Positions 1 through 8,394 of a DNA stretch of 64,000 nt are shown piece by piece. The DNA is from Terriglobia bacterium (lineage in GTDB: Bacteria; Acidobacteriota; Terriglobia; Terriglobales; Acidobacteriaceae). The DNA is taken from NCBI GenBank assembly GCA_020072585.1, contig JAIQGL010000006.1, forward strand, positions 37,808-101,807. The letters are read 5' to 3'. Position 1 is the first letter of the stretch. Each line of letters opens with the position of its first letter. The position numbers and the translations under genes were made by a program. Under the pieces are notes generated by a model. It had not been told where the DNA came from and made no database searches. It saw only the letters and a program-made list of their open reading frames with translations.

Positions 1-804
1 GTGCGAAAACGTCCGGCTCAATAATTGCGGATCGCGTTTTAAATGCTCTTCCAGCAGATCAAGCCGTCCGCGATGCAGCGCCATCGGCGGCGTGTCCGGC
101 AACTCAATGCCATGCTTGGCAACAAGCTCAAGACACTCGCGCTTCCCTTTCGGATAGCGCGAATAAGTCTGTAGCAAAAGCGCAACCGGCGCCAATCGAT
201 TGCCATGTTCGTCGCTCAGCGGAGCGCCAAGCTCCAGCAGGAATGAGAGGCCGGCAACGTTGAGCGTCTCGCATGGCCCCATCACGGCATTGGCCTCCGG
301 ACGAGCGCCCATTGCATAAAGCTGCCGTGCACTCTCAAGCCTTCCCTGGAGACAAGCGCGATCAAAGGCATGCTGCAAGTCCGTTGCTCCAAGTCCGCGA
401 AGCATCTGGATAATCTTGCCCTGGCCGATATTTGCCGCATAAGACATGGGCGGCCCCCAATTGCTGGGAAGTCCTCGAGCGTCTTCATGCAATAACTTTG
501 GGTCCTGTAACACCAGTTCGCGGACGGCCTCGACATCGCCGCGCCAGATTGCATCTGTCATCCGGCAGGCGAGCACCAGCCGCGGCCAGCTCGGGAGCCC
601 GTAACTGTGGGCAAGCGTAAGCTGCGCGTCGGCCAGCTTGGCGGCGTCTGGATTGGGTGGCTTTGGATGATGTTTCTGCAACTCTGCCAGAGCGGAAGGC
701 TCACCCCTCTTGATGTCGCGGAGCAAATCCTTGGCCTGGTGTTTGAGTTGTTCAAGGTTAGGACGGACGGGAAAGTGACGATCTGCAAAGTAGCGATCAG
801 CCAT
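1..804 (-). CDS. Ankyrin-repeat protein, partial (C-terminus beyond window)
   Basis: An uninterrupted minus-strand frame of 268 codons runs from an ATG at 804 off the left edge. An AAGGAGG ribosome-binding site lies just upstream of the ATG, which fixes the start. The N-terminus (ADRYFADRHFPVRP, then NLEQLKHQAKDLL) resembles a head region I associate with soil-bacterial ankyrin proteins. It is followed by ankyrin-like helix pairs such as DAIWRGDVEAVRELVLQDP and ALHRGRLDLLEEHL. There is no signal peptide, so it is probably cytoplasmic. Such proteins usually mediate protein-protein contacts, and the partner here is unknown. The C-terminal end is not visible. Confidence 0.8.
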   Translation of the reverse strand, partial: MADRYFADRHFPVRPNLEQLKHQAKDLLRDIKRGEPSALAELQKHHPKPPNPDAAKLADAQLTLAHSYGLPSWPRLVLACRMTDAIWRGDVEAVRELVLQDPKLLHEDARGLPSNWGPPMSYAANIGQGKIIQMLRGLGATDLQHAFDRACLQGRLESARQLYAMGARPEANAVMGPCETLNVAGLSFLLELGAPLSDEHGNRLAPVALLLQTYSRYPKGKRECLELVAKHGIELPDTPPMALHRGRLDLLEEHLKRDPQLLSRTFSH

Positions 805-1023
805 GACGGACCTCCTTGGGTGGTCATGCCCGTGGTCCGCTGTCTGGGGCGAAAAGGAGATTCGCAATGAACTTTATTTCAAACCGCTCAGGTGGACTCG
901 GTCCTCTCCGCGGACGGGCGGCGTCCTGTACGCCGATGAGAAGTATACCCCGAGCGTGAAGACACGTTACTCAGCAAATTTTTCGTGATTCAGGCTGGTC
1001 CCCTGGACGAGCCCGCAATTCTG

Positions 1024-2361
1024 CTAGTGCGCTGCCTGCCCCGTAATCGCGTCTTTGAACACCGCGCCGCCTTTCATCACAAAGCCAACGTTCTCCAGGG
1101 CACGCACGTTTTGCAGAGGATCGTCGGTCACGGCAATCACGTCAGCGAATTTGCCTGCTTCCACAGTGCCAACGTCTTTGGCGCGTCCAATCAGGTCAGC
1201 AGCGTTGCTGGTGGCCGCATGGATGGCCTGGGCCGGCGTCAACCCAAACTTCACCATATAGAAGAATTGTTTCGCGTTGTCGCCGTGCGGATACACGCCG
1301 GCGTCAGTGCCGAACGCCATCTTTGCGCCGCCCTTGACTGCGCGCTCAAAGTTTTCCCGTTGCAGGCGTCCTACCATCTTTTCTTTCTCAACGTTCTCTT
1401 TCGGCAGCCCGAATTCGATGGCCTTGCCGAGAATGTAATCGTCGTTATAGATGTCCATCACCAGGTACACGCCGCGCTCTTTTGCCAGGCGGATGCCTTC
1501 ATCATCAATCAGGCTGGCATGCTCAATGGAGTCGATTCCGGCAAGGATCGCATTCTTGATGCCCTGCGTTCCGTGTGCATGTGCGGCGATCTTGCGTCCC
1601 GCCATGTGTGCTTCTTCCGCGGCGGCCTTTAGTTCTTCTGGCGTAAATTGCGGCGCGCCCGGGCTGTCGCCCTTGGAGAGCACGCCTCCGGTCGCAAGGA
1701 TCTTGATCACGTCCACGCCATATTTCACCTGCGCGCGCACCACATGGCGGATCTGGTCAACGCCATCGGCAATCTGGAAATCACGCTCTTCGGGAAACAT
1801 GGTGACGCGCGTCTGCGGTGAAAAGTTGTTCAGATCGCCGTGCCCGCCGGTGATGGAGATGCCCGGCCCGCTGGCCACAATGCGTGGCCCGGGAATGAGT
1901 CCCTCGTTGATCGAGTTGCGCAGATCCACGGCAAGAAATGGTTCTGAGCCGACGTCCCGCACGCTGGTAAACCCTGCTTCCAGGGTTTTGCGGGCATTGA
2001 TTACCGCTGCAAACGCATGCTGAAACGGCGTGTCCTTGAAATTGTAAATCTCATCATAGCGGTCAGCGCGCGCGCCCAGGTGCGTATGGCAATCAATCAA
2101 CCCAGGCAGCACGGTCGCGTGAGAAAGGTCCAGCACCGCTGCGCCCGATGGAATTGAGATGGCGCTGGCCGGCCCCACATTTTGAATGCGATCACCCACG
2201 ACCATGATCACCATATTCTCGCGGACCTTGTCACTGGTACCGTCAAACAAGCGTCCAGCGCGAATATAGACCGTCTTTGGCCCAGGCTTCTGCGTTTGCT
2301 GTGCCAGCGCTGGTACAACCAATGACAACAGGATCAAAAGGGAAAGAACGGCGCGTCTCAT
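1024..2361 (-). CDS. Secreted amidohydrolase-family metal-dependent hydrolase
   Basis: A 445-residue protein of the amidohydrolase superfamily (imidazolonepropionase/prolidase-like branch). The start at 2361 follows a GGAG site and opens directly into a signal peptide (MRRAVLSLLILLSLVVPALAQ), so export is likely. Metal-site motifs appear in family order: DCHTHLG (HxH), DVIKILATGG (bridging Lys), AHAHGTQG, EHASLID and FGTDAG (Asp). A likely role is hydrolysis of amide or cyclic imide bonds, perhaps in peptides, but the substrate cannot be read from sequence. The open frame continues upstream to 2514 through a GC-rich tandem repeat, and I reject that extension as non-coding. Confidence 0.88.
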   Translation of the reverse strand: MRRAVLSLLILLSLVVPALAQQTQKPGPKTVYIRAGRLFDGTSDKVRENMVIMVVGDRIQNVGPASAISIPSGAAVLDLSHATVLPGLIDCHTHLGARADRYDEIYNFKDTPFQHAFAAVINARKTLEAGFTSVRDVGSEPFLAVDLRNSINEGLIPGPRIVASGPGISITGGHGDLNNFSPQTRVTMFPEERDFQIADGVDQIRHVVRAQVKYGVDVIKILATGGVLSKGDSPGAPQFTPEELKAAAEEAHMAGRKIAAHAHGTQGIKNAILAGIDSIEHASLIDDEGIRLAKERGVYLVMDIYNDDYILGKAIEFGLPKENVEKEKMVGRLQRENFERAVKGGAKMAFGTDAGVYPHGDNAKQFFYMVKFGLTPAQAIHAATSNAADLIGRAKDVGTVEAGKFADVIAVTDDPLQNVRALENVGFVMKGGAVFKDAITGQAAH

Positions 2362-2407
2362 CCAAGCTCCTTGGGGAAAATTAACGGAGAGTATATACGA
2401 ATGCAAA

Positions 2408-2529
2408 GCGGCGAGGCCGGGGCCCCCGACACGCGCGGGTTTCACGTGGCGGGGTGGGAGGCCGGGGCCCTCGACACGCGCGGGTTTCGCGTGGCGGGGT
2501 GGGAAGCCGACCACGCGCCGAGCCGCCTG
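2408..2529. repeat. GC-rich dispersed element with internal 45-bp tandem duplication
   Basis: It starts with GCGGCGAGGCCGGGG and ends with GCGCCGAGCCGCCTG. It contains two tandem 45-bp units (2413-2457 and 2458-2502) that differ at two positions, plus a degenerate third start. A second, shorter copy lies at 8251-8328 with the same two ends and a single unit. Both copies are followed about 45 bp later by a GCGGGTTGGA-type 21-mer. Confidence 0.8.
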
Positions 2530-2572
2530 TTTTCAAGGCTGGATGATTTTAGAAAAGAGCCATGCTGTTTAA

Positions 2573-2593
2573 GCGGGTTGGAGCGTAGCGACA
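2573..2593. repeat. Dispersed 21-mer GCGGGTTGGAGCG(A/T)AGCGACA
   Basis: One of four near-identical 21-bp words in the window. The others are at 8208-8228, 8370-8390 and, inverted, 57378-57398. They differ by one or two bases and all lie between genes. Confidence 0.75.
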
Positions 2594-2621
2594 ACAAACA
2601 ACGAAGCGGCGCGCTTCGGGA

Positions 2622-3332
2622 CTACTGTTTGGCAACCAAAAGCACTCGAGAAAAATTCAGCCAGATTCTCCACCGGTCATATTCGCGGCTATGGGATGTT
2701 GCAGTGACCGTGGCATCTTCCACGCAGTTCTTACTGAAGATCACCTGCAACTTGGACCCCAGGCTGACCAGCGGACCAATCAACATGGTGGCATCTCTTT
2801 CGCCTACGGGAAGAATCAGGTCACGCTCCTGAAACGGAAGACCGTTGCTGGCAATGCCTCTCAGGATAGCGATGGTTCCGCCTTCGGGCAGATGCAATGG
2901 TTCCGGCTCTGAGGAAGTTGGAGAAGGTTCCGATTGCATCATGACACGGGGCTGCGTTGCTCCGCTGTTCGCTTCGCTGCTGACCACGGTCACGGCGGGA
3001 ACGCCCAGTTCCCAGTCTTCCGGAGGAAAGTAGATCCCCCAGAAATTCTCCGGACGAAACAGTTCTATTCCGTATTCACTCTCGCCCGAATCTGCCCAGA
3101 CCACCTGGCCAACGCGCCATTTATATGGCGCCAGCATGGCCACGCGAACTTCCATTTTGGGCTCAAGCGGTACGGTAGAACGAATCTTCGCCCCATGCCG
3201 GTTGACCAGGATAGTTTCAGCGGCCCCACTCACATGGGACCCGTCACTTTTCTGGCCGGAAACCGCCAACGCTAGCGAAACAAGAACACGAGAGCTTCTG
3301 CGCCCCCGCTCATTTGCAATGAGTTGCGCCAT
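2622..3332 (-). CDS. PilZ-domain protein
   Basis: A 236-residue cytoplasmic protein. Residues about 10-105 look like a PilZ domain, the usual c-di-GMP-binding fold: an arginine-rich start (RGRRSSRV), then a VNRHGAKI segment in place of the usual D/NxSxxG, then ESEYGIELF. A Pro/Ser/Glu-rich linker (about 115-150) leads to a second beta-rich region of about 80 residues (DLILPVGERDATMLIGPL onward) that I do not recognise. The second motif is degenerate, so c-di-GMP binding is uncertain. It stands alone; the nearest neighbours are on the same strand but well separated. Confidence 0.7.
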   Translation of the reverse strand: MAQLIANERGRRSSRVLVSLALAVSGQKSDGSHVSGAAETILVNRHGAKIRSTVPLEPKMEVRVAMLAPYKWRVGQVVWADSGESEYGIELFRPENFWGIYFPPEDWELGVPAVTVVSSEANSGATQPRVMMQSEPSPTSSEPEPLHLPEGGTIAILRGIASNGLPFQERDLILPVGERDATMLIGPLVSLGSKLQVIFSKNCVEDATVTATSHSREYDRWRIWLNFSRVLLVAKQ

Positions 3333-3611
3333 ATGTCATCAGACACGTTTTGGATTTCAGGAAACTATAGAACCTACGGCCAGTTACGGCTATATTACTG
3401 GCAACGTAGAAAGACGCCACCAAAAAGCCAGCCCCTATTGTCCTAAGGTAACCTCGGTCATCAATACCTTGAATTGTTCCCAATCTCACTTCTCTAACTG
3501 CCCTTTTACCGTCTCAAATTACACCAAAACCCCTTGTAAATCAGCCATTTCCGTAGAGAATGGCATCGTCCGATCCATCTCCCGTGGCCCCGCTTAGAAG
3601 CCTTCTACCGG

Positions 3612-4016
3612 TCAGTTAGCCTGCTCAATGCTGCTTACATAAATCGTATTCGTGGACTTATCCAGCGCACCTTTGATCTTCACTCTCTTCGCTGCCAGCT
3701 CGGCCGGACGTTCCTGGTCACTCAGCTTGTAGATTTTCTTTGTGGTTGGAACATACAGAACGTATCCGAATTTTCGAGAGCAGCCTTTCACGCAGTTGGC
3801 GTCACTATTTACGCTGGCTTTCTTCCTGATCTCGCTGTGCGACCCCTTGATCGCGCACTGGCCATCGGAAATTACGCCCACAAAAGTCTGGATCGGTGCG
3901 GCGGCCTTTGCCGGAGCTTTCTGTTGCGTGGGTCGCGGAGGCGGGCTCTGCAAAGCCAATCCGCAGACTGACAACATCCCGATTGCAACCGCGCTTAATG
4001 CCGAATATTTGTTCAT
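3612..4016 (-). CDS. Small secreted protein of unknown function
   Basis: A 134-residue protein starting at an ATG with an AGGAGA site about six bases upstream. The first 25 residues form a signal peptide (KYSALSAVAIGMLSVCGLAL), followed by a Pro/Ala-rich linker. A compact domain then contains FVGVISDGQCA, NCVKGCSRKFGYVLY and a lysine-rich segment. The three cysteines in the domain suggest disulfides. Proteins of this layout are common in acidobacterial genomes as uncharacterised periplasmic proteins. I assign no function. Confidence 0.7.
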   Translation of the reverse strand: MNKYSALSAVAIGMLSVCGLALQSPPPRPTQQKAPAKAAAPIQTFVGVISDGQCAIKGSHSEIRKKASVNSDANCVKGCSRKFGYVLYVPTTKKIYKLSDQERPAELAAKRVKIKGALDKSTNTIYVSSIEQAN

Positions 4017-4124
4017 TCACTTCTCCTGTAACGATTCCTTGGGTTCTCCGCGTCTCCGCAGGTGGTTGCTCATTGGTCTTCAATCGTAAATTTTGGTAAT
4101 TTTGGCGATCTTGGCGATCTTCCC

Positions 4125-6032
4125 CTATCCTCCCAAATGCTCCTGGAAGAACCGCACCATCTCCACCGTCGACCGTATCCGGTTGGGGACCTTGCGCCAG
4201 CCGTGGCCTTCGTCGGGAAACAGGATGTACTCTACCGGCACACCGCGGTCTTTTAGCGTCTTCACAATCTGCTCCGCTTCGATGACCGGCACATTCGTGT
4301 CATTGGCGCCGTGTTGCACCATGGTTGCCGCCTTGATGCGGTCCAGCTTGTAAATGGGTGACAGGCGGTCCAGCATGTCTTTCTGCGTCGCCGGATCGCC
4401 GTATTCAATCGTCGAAATCGCCGCCATCCACGGCTGCGTGTGCTGAAAGAAGGTCATAAAGTTGACGATCCCGAACAGGTCCACGCCCGCGGCAAACAGG
4501 TCCGGATACTCCGTTATACCTGCCATCGTCATATAGCCGCCGTACGAGCCGCCCGTGATGCCGATGCGCTTCGGATCGGCAATGTGATTGTTTACCAAAT
4601 AATCGACGCACGCCTTGATGTCTCTCACGCCGTTGACCCGCAGTTCGCCGTTATCCAGGTTCACAAACCTCTTGCCAAACCCCGACGATCCGCGCACGTT
4701 GGGCGCAAATACGCCGATCCCCTGGGCCAGCAGCGCCTGATAGTCGCTGCGGAAGGGCGCGCGCTCCTGCCCTTCTGGTCCGCCATGAAAACTCACTACG
4801 TACGCGCCTGGCCCGGTTTGATTTTTCGGGCGATAGAGCCAGCCGCTCAGCTCCAGCCCGTCAAACGACTTGAAGGTAACCAGCTCCGGCTTCACCAGCG
4901 CCGTCAGGTCCACTCCCGGATGTGGGCTAAAAGTAAGCTGGCGGAACCGCTGGGTCTTCACGTCCATGATCCATATGTCGGTCGTCTGCGCCGCGCCGCC
5001 AATATTCATGGCCAGCTTCGAACCATCTTTGGAGAAAGCCAGGCCGCCCGCCAACTCTCCCGGCAAGTCCGTCACATACGTGTGCGCATTCTTTGCCGGA
5101 TCGTACAGCGAGAGCGTGGTCTTACCTTTCACGTTCCACAGCAGCGCTGCCATGGTGCCCTGCTCGTTCAGCCGCAAGCCATCCAGTTCACCGTTGCCCA
5201 GGGACGAGAGAATCTCGATGTCGCTGGGCGTGCCGTCTGCCGCGAACTTGATCCTCCCGAACGCCATCAGATCGCGGTCTTTGTTCGTGCCGATGTATGC
5301 CGCTCCGCCGTCCGGCATAAGCTCGCCGAAAAACAACGCCACGCCATCATGTTTGGTGATCAGCGTGTCTTTGCCGCTGACCAGGTCCAGCAGGTACAGA
5401 TTATTGTCGCCGCGACTCTTTAGACGGCTCAGCAGCGCCCGCTTGCCGTCCTTGGAAATTCCATCAATGCTTCCGACACCCGGGTTCTTCGCCACCAGTC
5501 TGGTCCCGCCCGAAGCCACGTCGATCATGAAGCTGTCGCGTCGCGCCGGATCATCCCGGCTGGAATCAATCGCGATCTGCTTGCCATCGTCCGTCCAGGC
5601 GTCAAAACCGTTGTTGTCTTTGCCGCCCAGCGTCAGCAGCCTCATGCCGGTACCGTCCGGCTTGACCACATAAACTTGTGTGTTCAGTCCTCCGCCCGGC
5701 GCGATCGTCACCGCGATCCAGTCGCTCGCCGGCGACCACTCCTGCTCCGTTACCGGATCGTCGCCGTTGGTGACCATCCTCGGATACCCGCCCTCCGCCG
5801 GCACAATCCACACCTGCGGCGCGCCGCTTATGTTGGAGATGAAGCTCACCCATTTGCCATCGGGAGAAAACCGTGGCCCCACTGCGCTGCCCACGCGCGC
5901 CATACGAGCAACCGCGGCGGCAACGTCCTGCGTCTTGGCAGCCGAAGCCGAAGTCTGGCTCGCACCCTGCCCCATCGCGGCCACGCTCAGGCAACTCATC
6001 AACACAACAATTGAAGTTCGGCGAGAGCTCAT
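4125..6032 (-). CDS. Prolyl oligopeptidase family (S9) serine peptidase, secreted
   Basis: A 635-residue protein. The start at 6032 has AGGAG nine bases upstream and gives a signal peptide (MSSRRTSIVVLMSCLSVAAM) ending near AMGQGA. Residues about 40-370 are WD40/PD40-like beta-propeller repeats (SPDGKWVSFIS, TDDGKQIAIDSS, SKDGSKLAMN). The C-terminal alpha/beta hydrolase carries the nucleophile in GGSYGGYM, the acid in GANDTNVP and the catalytic His in DEGHGW. It probably cleaves peptides, possibly dipeptidyl or acylaminoacyl type, in the periplasm. Confidence 0.92.
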   Translation of the reverse strand: MSSRRTSIVVLMSCLSVAAMGQGASQTSASAAKTQDVAAAVARMARVGSAVGPRFSPDGKWVSFISNISGAPQVWIVPAEGGYPRMVTNGDDPVTEQEWSPASDWIAVTIAPGGGLNTQVYVVKPDGTGMRLLTLGGKDNNGFDAWTDDGKQIAIDSSRDDPARRDSFMIDVASGGTRLVAKNPGVGSIDGISKDGKRALLSRLKSRGDNNLYLLDLVSGKDTLITKHDGVALFFGELMPDGGAAYIGTNKDRDLMAFGRIKFAADGTPSDIEILSSLGNGELDGLRLNEQGTMAALLWNVKGKTTLSLYDPAKNAHTYVTDLPGELAGGLAFSKDGSKLAMNIGGAAQTTDIWIMDVKTQRFRQLTFSPHPGVDLTALVKPELVTFKSFDGLELSGWLYRPKNQTGPGAYVVSFHGGPEGQERAPFRSDYQALLAQGIGVFAPNVRGSSGFGKRFVNLDNGELRVNGVRDIKACVDYLVNNHIADPKRIGITGGSYGGYMTMAGITEYPDLFAAGVDLFGIVNFMTFFQHTQPWMAAISTIEYGDPATQKDMLDRLSPIYKLDRIKAATMVQHGANDTNVPVIEAEQIVKTLKDRGVPVEYILFPDEGHGWRKVPNRIRSTVEMVRFFQEHLGG

Positions 6033-6331
6033 GCAGTCTGTCTCCTTGACATTCAAAAATCCGTGCAACCATGTTATCCGTTTGTCAATTTTTAATCATT
6101 GACTCACTTGACGCGCTTTGGCTCGAGCCTCTGTAGGTATCAGGGACTGGCCAGCCCATGCTTGTAAGCATGAGTGAGCGACGCGAAAAGCTGCAAAAAG
6201 TGCCGTAGTGAAACTTCTGATTAAAGAGAAACTTCTGATTAATCGGGCTTTGCTCTCTGCGAGCTTGTAAGATCTTTCGGGTAGGTGTGGCGCGAAATAG
6301 GTTCCGTAAAGTAAACAGGCAGAAGAAATCC
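6033..6331. other. Gene-less stretch with a short direct repeat
   Basis: Between the S9 peptidase start and the small basic protein I see no gene. It holds a tandem pair of GAAACTTCTGATTA words (about 6210-6242) and a short CATGCTTGTAAGCATG hairpin near 6158-6173. No terminator was identified. Confidence 0.5.
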
Positions 6332-6595
6332 TTATCTGGATTTCTTTGCTTTAAAGGCGACTTTCTTTTTTGCGCTCTTGGGGGCGGTCTTCAGATCGAC
6401 CAGCGCCTTGAAATTGACATGGGGCGATGTCTTGATCCGAAGAATGTTTTCCATCTTCAGACCAAGATTGTTGGTGGACTTGAACTGTGATCCGGATATC
6501 ACCAGAGGCACTGCCGAACTGGTTTCGCGGGATACGCCCCACTCCGGAACAGATGCTCCAAAGTCCATCACGTCAATGAGTTTATTCCTGGCCAT
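6332..6595 (-). CDS. Small basic protein downstream of the SIR2-GAF gene
   Basis: An 87-residue frame, 54 bp after the stop of the SIR2-GAF gene on the same strand, so probably co-transcribed. The N-terminal two thirds (MARNKLIDVMDFGASVPEWG onward) look like a small folded domain. The last 20 residues are lysine-rich (KSAKKKVAFKAKKSR), suggesting nucleic-acid or anionic binding. The ribosome-binding site is weak (GGTGGAG, about 14 bases upstream). I do not recognise the family. It could be a partner or regulator of the upstream protein, but that is inferred from position only. Confidence 0.5.
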   Translation of the reverse strand: MARNKLIDVMDFGASVPEWGVSRETSSAVPLVISGSQFKSTNNLGLKMENILRIKTSPHVNFKALVDLKTAPKSAKKKVAFKAKKSR

Positions 6596-6649
6596 CTGAA
6601 GTAAGTTTACTCCACCTGCTATCTGGAATCCACACTCTTTTGATGCTGC

Positions 6650-8188
6650 TCAAGACGAAACCGCTGCAAAACCTGTAAGGCAGAAAGCCGCGGTACGGCG
6701 GATAATCGCGTGCAGCTCAGCTTCAAGAAGGTCTTGCTTCTTGCCGAACCGCGACCAGAAAGGGTCCGCCATGCTGGAAGTCAGGTTCAGGACAGCCACC
6801 GGCAGCCAGTAAGGCGTGTCGATAATTGGAATCGATAGAATCGACCGCCAGTCCCGGTAGCCCTTACGCGACACCCATTGCGTTCTCATACTGGCAGGGA
6901 AATTAATGTCCACGTCTCCTTCTCCATAGGAGACGGCCCTGACGGTACCGCTCACGAAACTGACTCCGGCAATGCCCTGCTCTCTTCCCTTTTTAATTTG
7001 CAGCCGCCGGTGACGCGCCTGCTTTTTTGCCTCATTCGCGGTGGACTGCCCGCCGGAGTAGCCAACCATGCGTATATCCACGGAAGAGCCATCAGAAAAC
7101 GGCACGAAGAGCGAAGCATTGATGTGCTCCTCCTGGGGAACGGCGAACATCTCCCTGATCTGCTGGCACAGCGCGTCCAGGCTCAGATGCACCAGAGTCT
7201 GCCAGTTGTCATTAAATATCAGCCGCTGTGGGACCTCTCTTTCGCGCCACTTCGCGGAGGCGTGCGCCCACGCAGGCAGCCGGCCGGGTCTGGGTTCACC
7301 CCATTGCACGTCACGAAGCAGACCTGGTATTTCTTCGTAGTTTTTCAGAAACAGCAAACGCAACCCGCGCTGCATCCAGTGCATGTCAAGATAGTGGTCC
7401 ACCACCGGCTGCTGCCGCACGGTCACTACAAAAATGTTTTTGGTTGAACTCAGTCCGTACTTGTTAAGAAAGTAGAGCACCCGCCGGAAATTCTGGTCAG
7501 CCAGGCTCATGCCCATGATGAGCGTAACGTTGTCGCCGGCCAGCATTCTTACCAGCTTGCTGTTCGCCGCCGCACTGGGGCGGGCCGTTAGCTCAATATA
7601 CTGTGACTCAGTCAGGACCAGCTGGTTGGCATTGCCATCGGGGTCAATCCAGCCATGGAGATGCTCGATCTTCTTTTTCACGAATTTTGTTTTTGTACCG
7701 CCGACTTTTCCGGGGCTGCGAAAATCAGTCCACTGGCTGCCCGGAAAACGCCGTGCCATGGCAAGTTCCAGCAGTGGATCAAAATTAAGCGTCCACACCC
7801 GCGCTTTTTCCGTCAGCGCGCTGATCTGATAGTGCACGGACCCCACGGGCAAGTCACCAATCTGACGCCCCTGATACAGCACCGCGGCCAACAGTGCGTC
7901 AAAATTTTGCGGAGCAGCGTGTCGTACAAAGTCCGCAACAGAATCTCTCCCCAGCACTGAATAAAGGGCGTCTACAGTGGAGCCAATGTAGGGTGTGGCC
8001 ACCAGCGCGGCGGGCGTGGCGCTGCCAATGGCCGAGGCAAGATATCCCTGCAGCAACGCCTTGTTCATCGCTTCCCAGCCTGGAAACCCTGATCCCTGCG
8101 AAATGCCGGCGCCTACAAAAACATTGAGCTTGCCCTTTCGGTAAGCCGCATGAAGACTGGCTACATACCCTGAACGAGGATCTTTCAT
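6650..8188 (-). CDS. SIR2-like NAD-binding domain fused to a C-terminal GAF-like domain
   Basis: A 512-residue protein with an AGGA site seven bases before the ATG. The N-terminal half is a SIR2-like Rossmann domain: NVFVGAGISQGSGFPGW (residues 22-38), TLNFDPLLEL (N135, D137) and EHLHGW (H176/H178). These correspond to the GAGxS, TxNxD and HG motifs needed for NAD hydrolysis in defence SIR2 enzymes. Residues about 335-505 read as a GAF domain: NASLFVPFSDG, REQGIAGVSFVSGTV, RSILSIPIID and LPVAVLNLTSS. There are no membrane segments. By analogy with other SIR2 NADases, it may degrade NAD when the GAF domain senses a ligand or infection cue. Function is inferred. Confidence 0.8.
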   Translation of the reverse strand: MKDPRSGYVASLHAAYRKGKLNVFVGAGISQGSGFPGWEAMNKALLQGYLASAIGSATPAALVATPYIGSTVDALYSVLGRDSVADFVRHAAPQNFDALLAAVLYQGRQIGDLPVGSVHYQISALTEKARVWTLNFDPLLELAMARRFPGSQWTDFRSPGKVGGTKTKFVKKKIEHLHGWIDPDGNANQLVLTESQYIELTARPSAAANSKLVRMLAGDNVTLIMGMSLADQNFRRVLYFLNKYGLSSTKNIFVVTVRQQPVVDHYLDMHWMQRGLRLLFLKNYEEIPGLLRDVQWGEPRPGRLPAWAHASAKWREREVPQRLIFNDNWQTLVHLSLDALCQQIREMFAVPQEEHINASLFVPFSDGSSVDIRMVGYSGGQSTANEAKKQARHRRLQIKKGREQGIAGVSFVSGTVRAVSYGEGDVDINFPASMRTQWVSRKGYRDWRSILSIPIIDTPYWLPVAVLNLTSSMADPFWSRFGKKQDLLEAELHAIIRRTAAFCLTGFAAVSS

Positions 8189-8207
8189 CGAGTTTTCCTA
8201 GGCGAAT

Positions 8208-8228
8208 GCGGTTTGGAGCGAAGCGACA
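8208..8228. repeat. Dispersed 21-mer (GCGGTTTGGAGCGAAGCGACA variant)
   Basis: It lies just upstream of the SIR2-GAF start. It forms a direct repeat with 8370-8390 (two mismatches), and the two copies bracket the GC-rich element. Confidence 0.75.
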
Positions 8229-8250
8229 TTTGATTCGTCCACAATATGGA

Positions 8251-8328
8251 GCGGCGAGGCCGGGGTCCCCGGCACGCACGGTGTTTGCGTGATGGGGTGA
8301 GAGGCCGACTTGCGCGCCGAGCCGCCTG
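8251..8328. repeat. GC-rich dispersed element, single-unit copy
   Basis: It shares both ends and internal order with 2408-2529 but lacks the second 45-bp unit. It sits between comM and the SIR2-GAF gene, flanked by direct 21-mer repeats. Confidence 0.8.
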
Positions 8329-8369
8329 CATCAGGAGCCTGTCAACAGTAGCCACGTCAAAACTCTTGA

Positions 8370-8390
8370 GCGGGTTGGAACGAAGCGACA
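8370..8390. repeat. Dispersed 21-mer immediately after the comM stop
   Basis: GCGGGTTGGAACGAAGCGACA, ending four bases from the comM stop codon. It matches the 2573 copy at 19 of 21 positions. Confidence 0.75.
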
Positions 8391-8394
8391 TAGA

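Noticed and set aside
2362..2514. N-terminal extension of the amidohydrolase
   Set aside because: The extension translates the 45-bp tandem repeat into Pro/Arg-rich repeats and precedes the clear signal peptide and SD-backed start at 2361.
4440..5423. A 327-codon plus-strand open frame
   Set aside because: Antisense to the S9 peptidase; low-complexity and without a ribosome-binding site.
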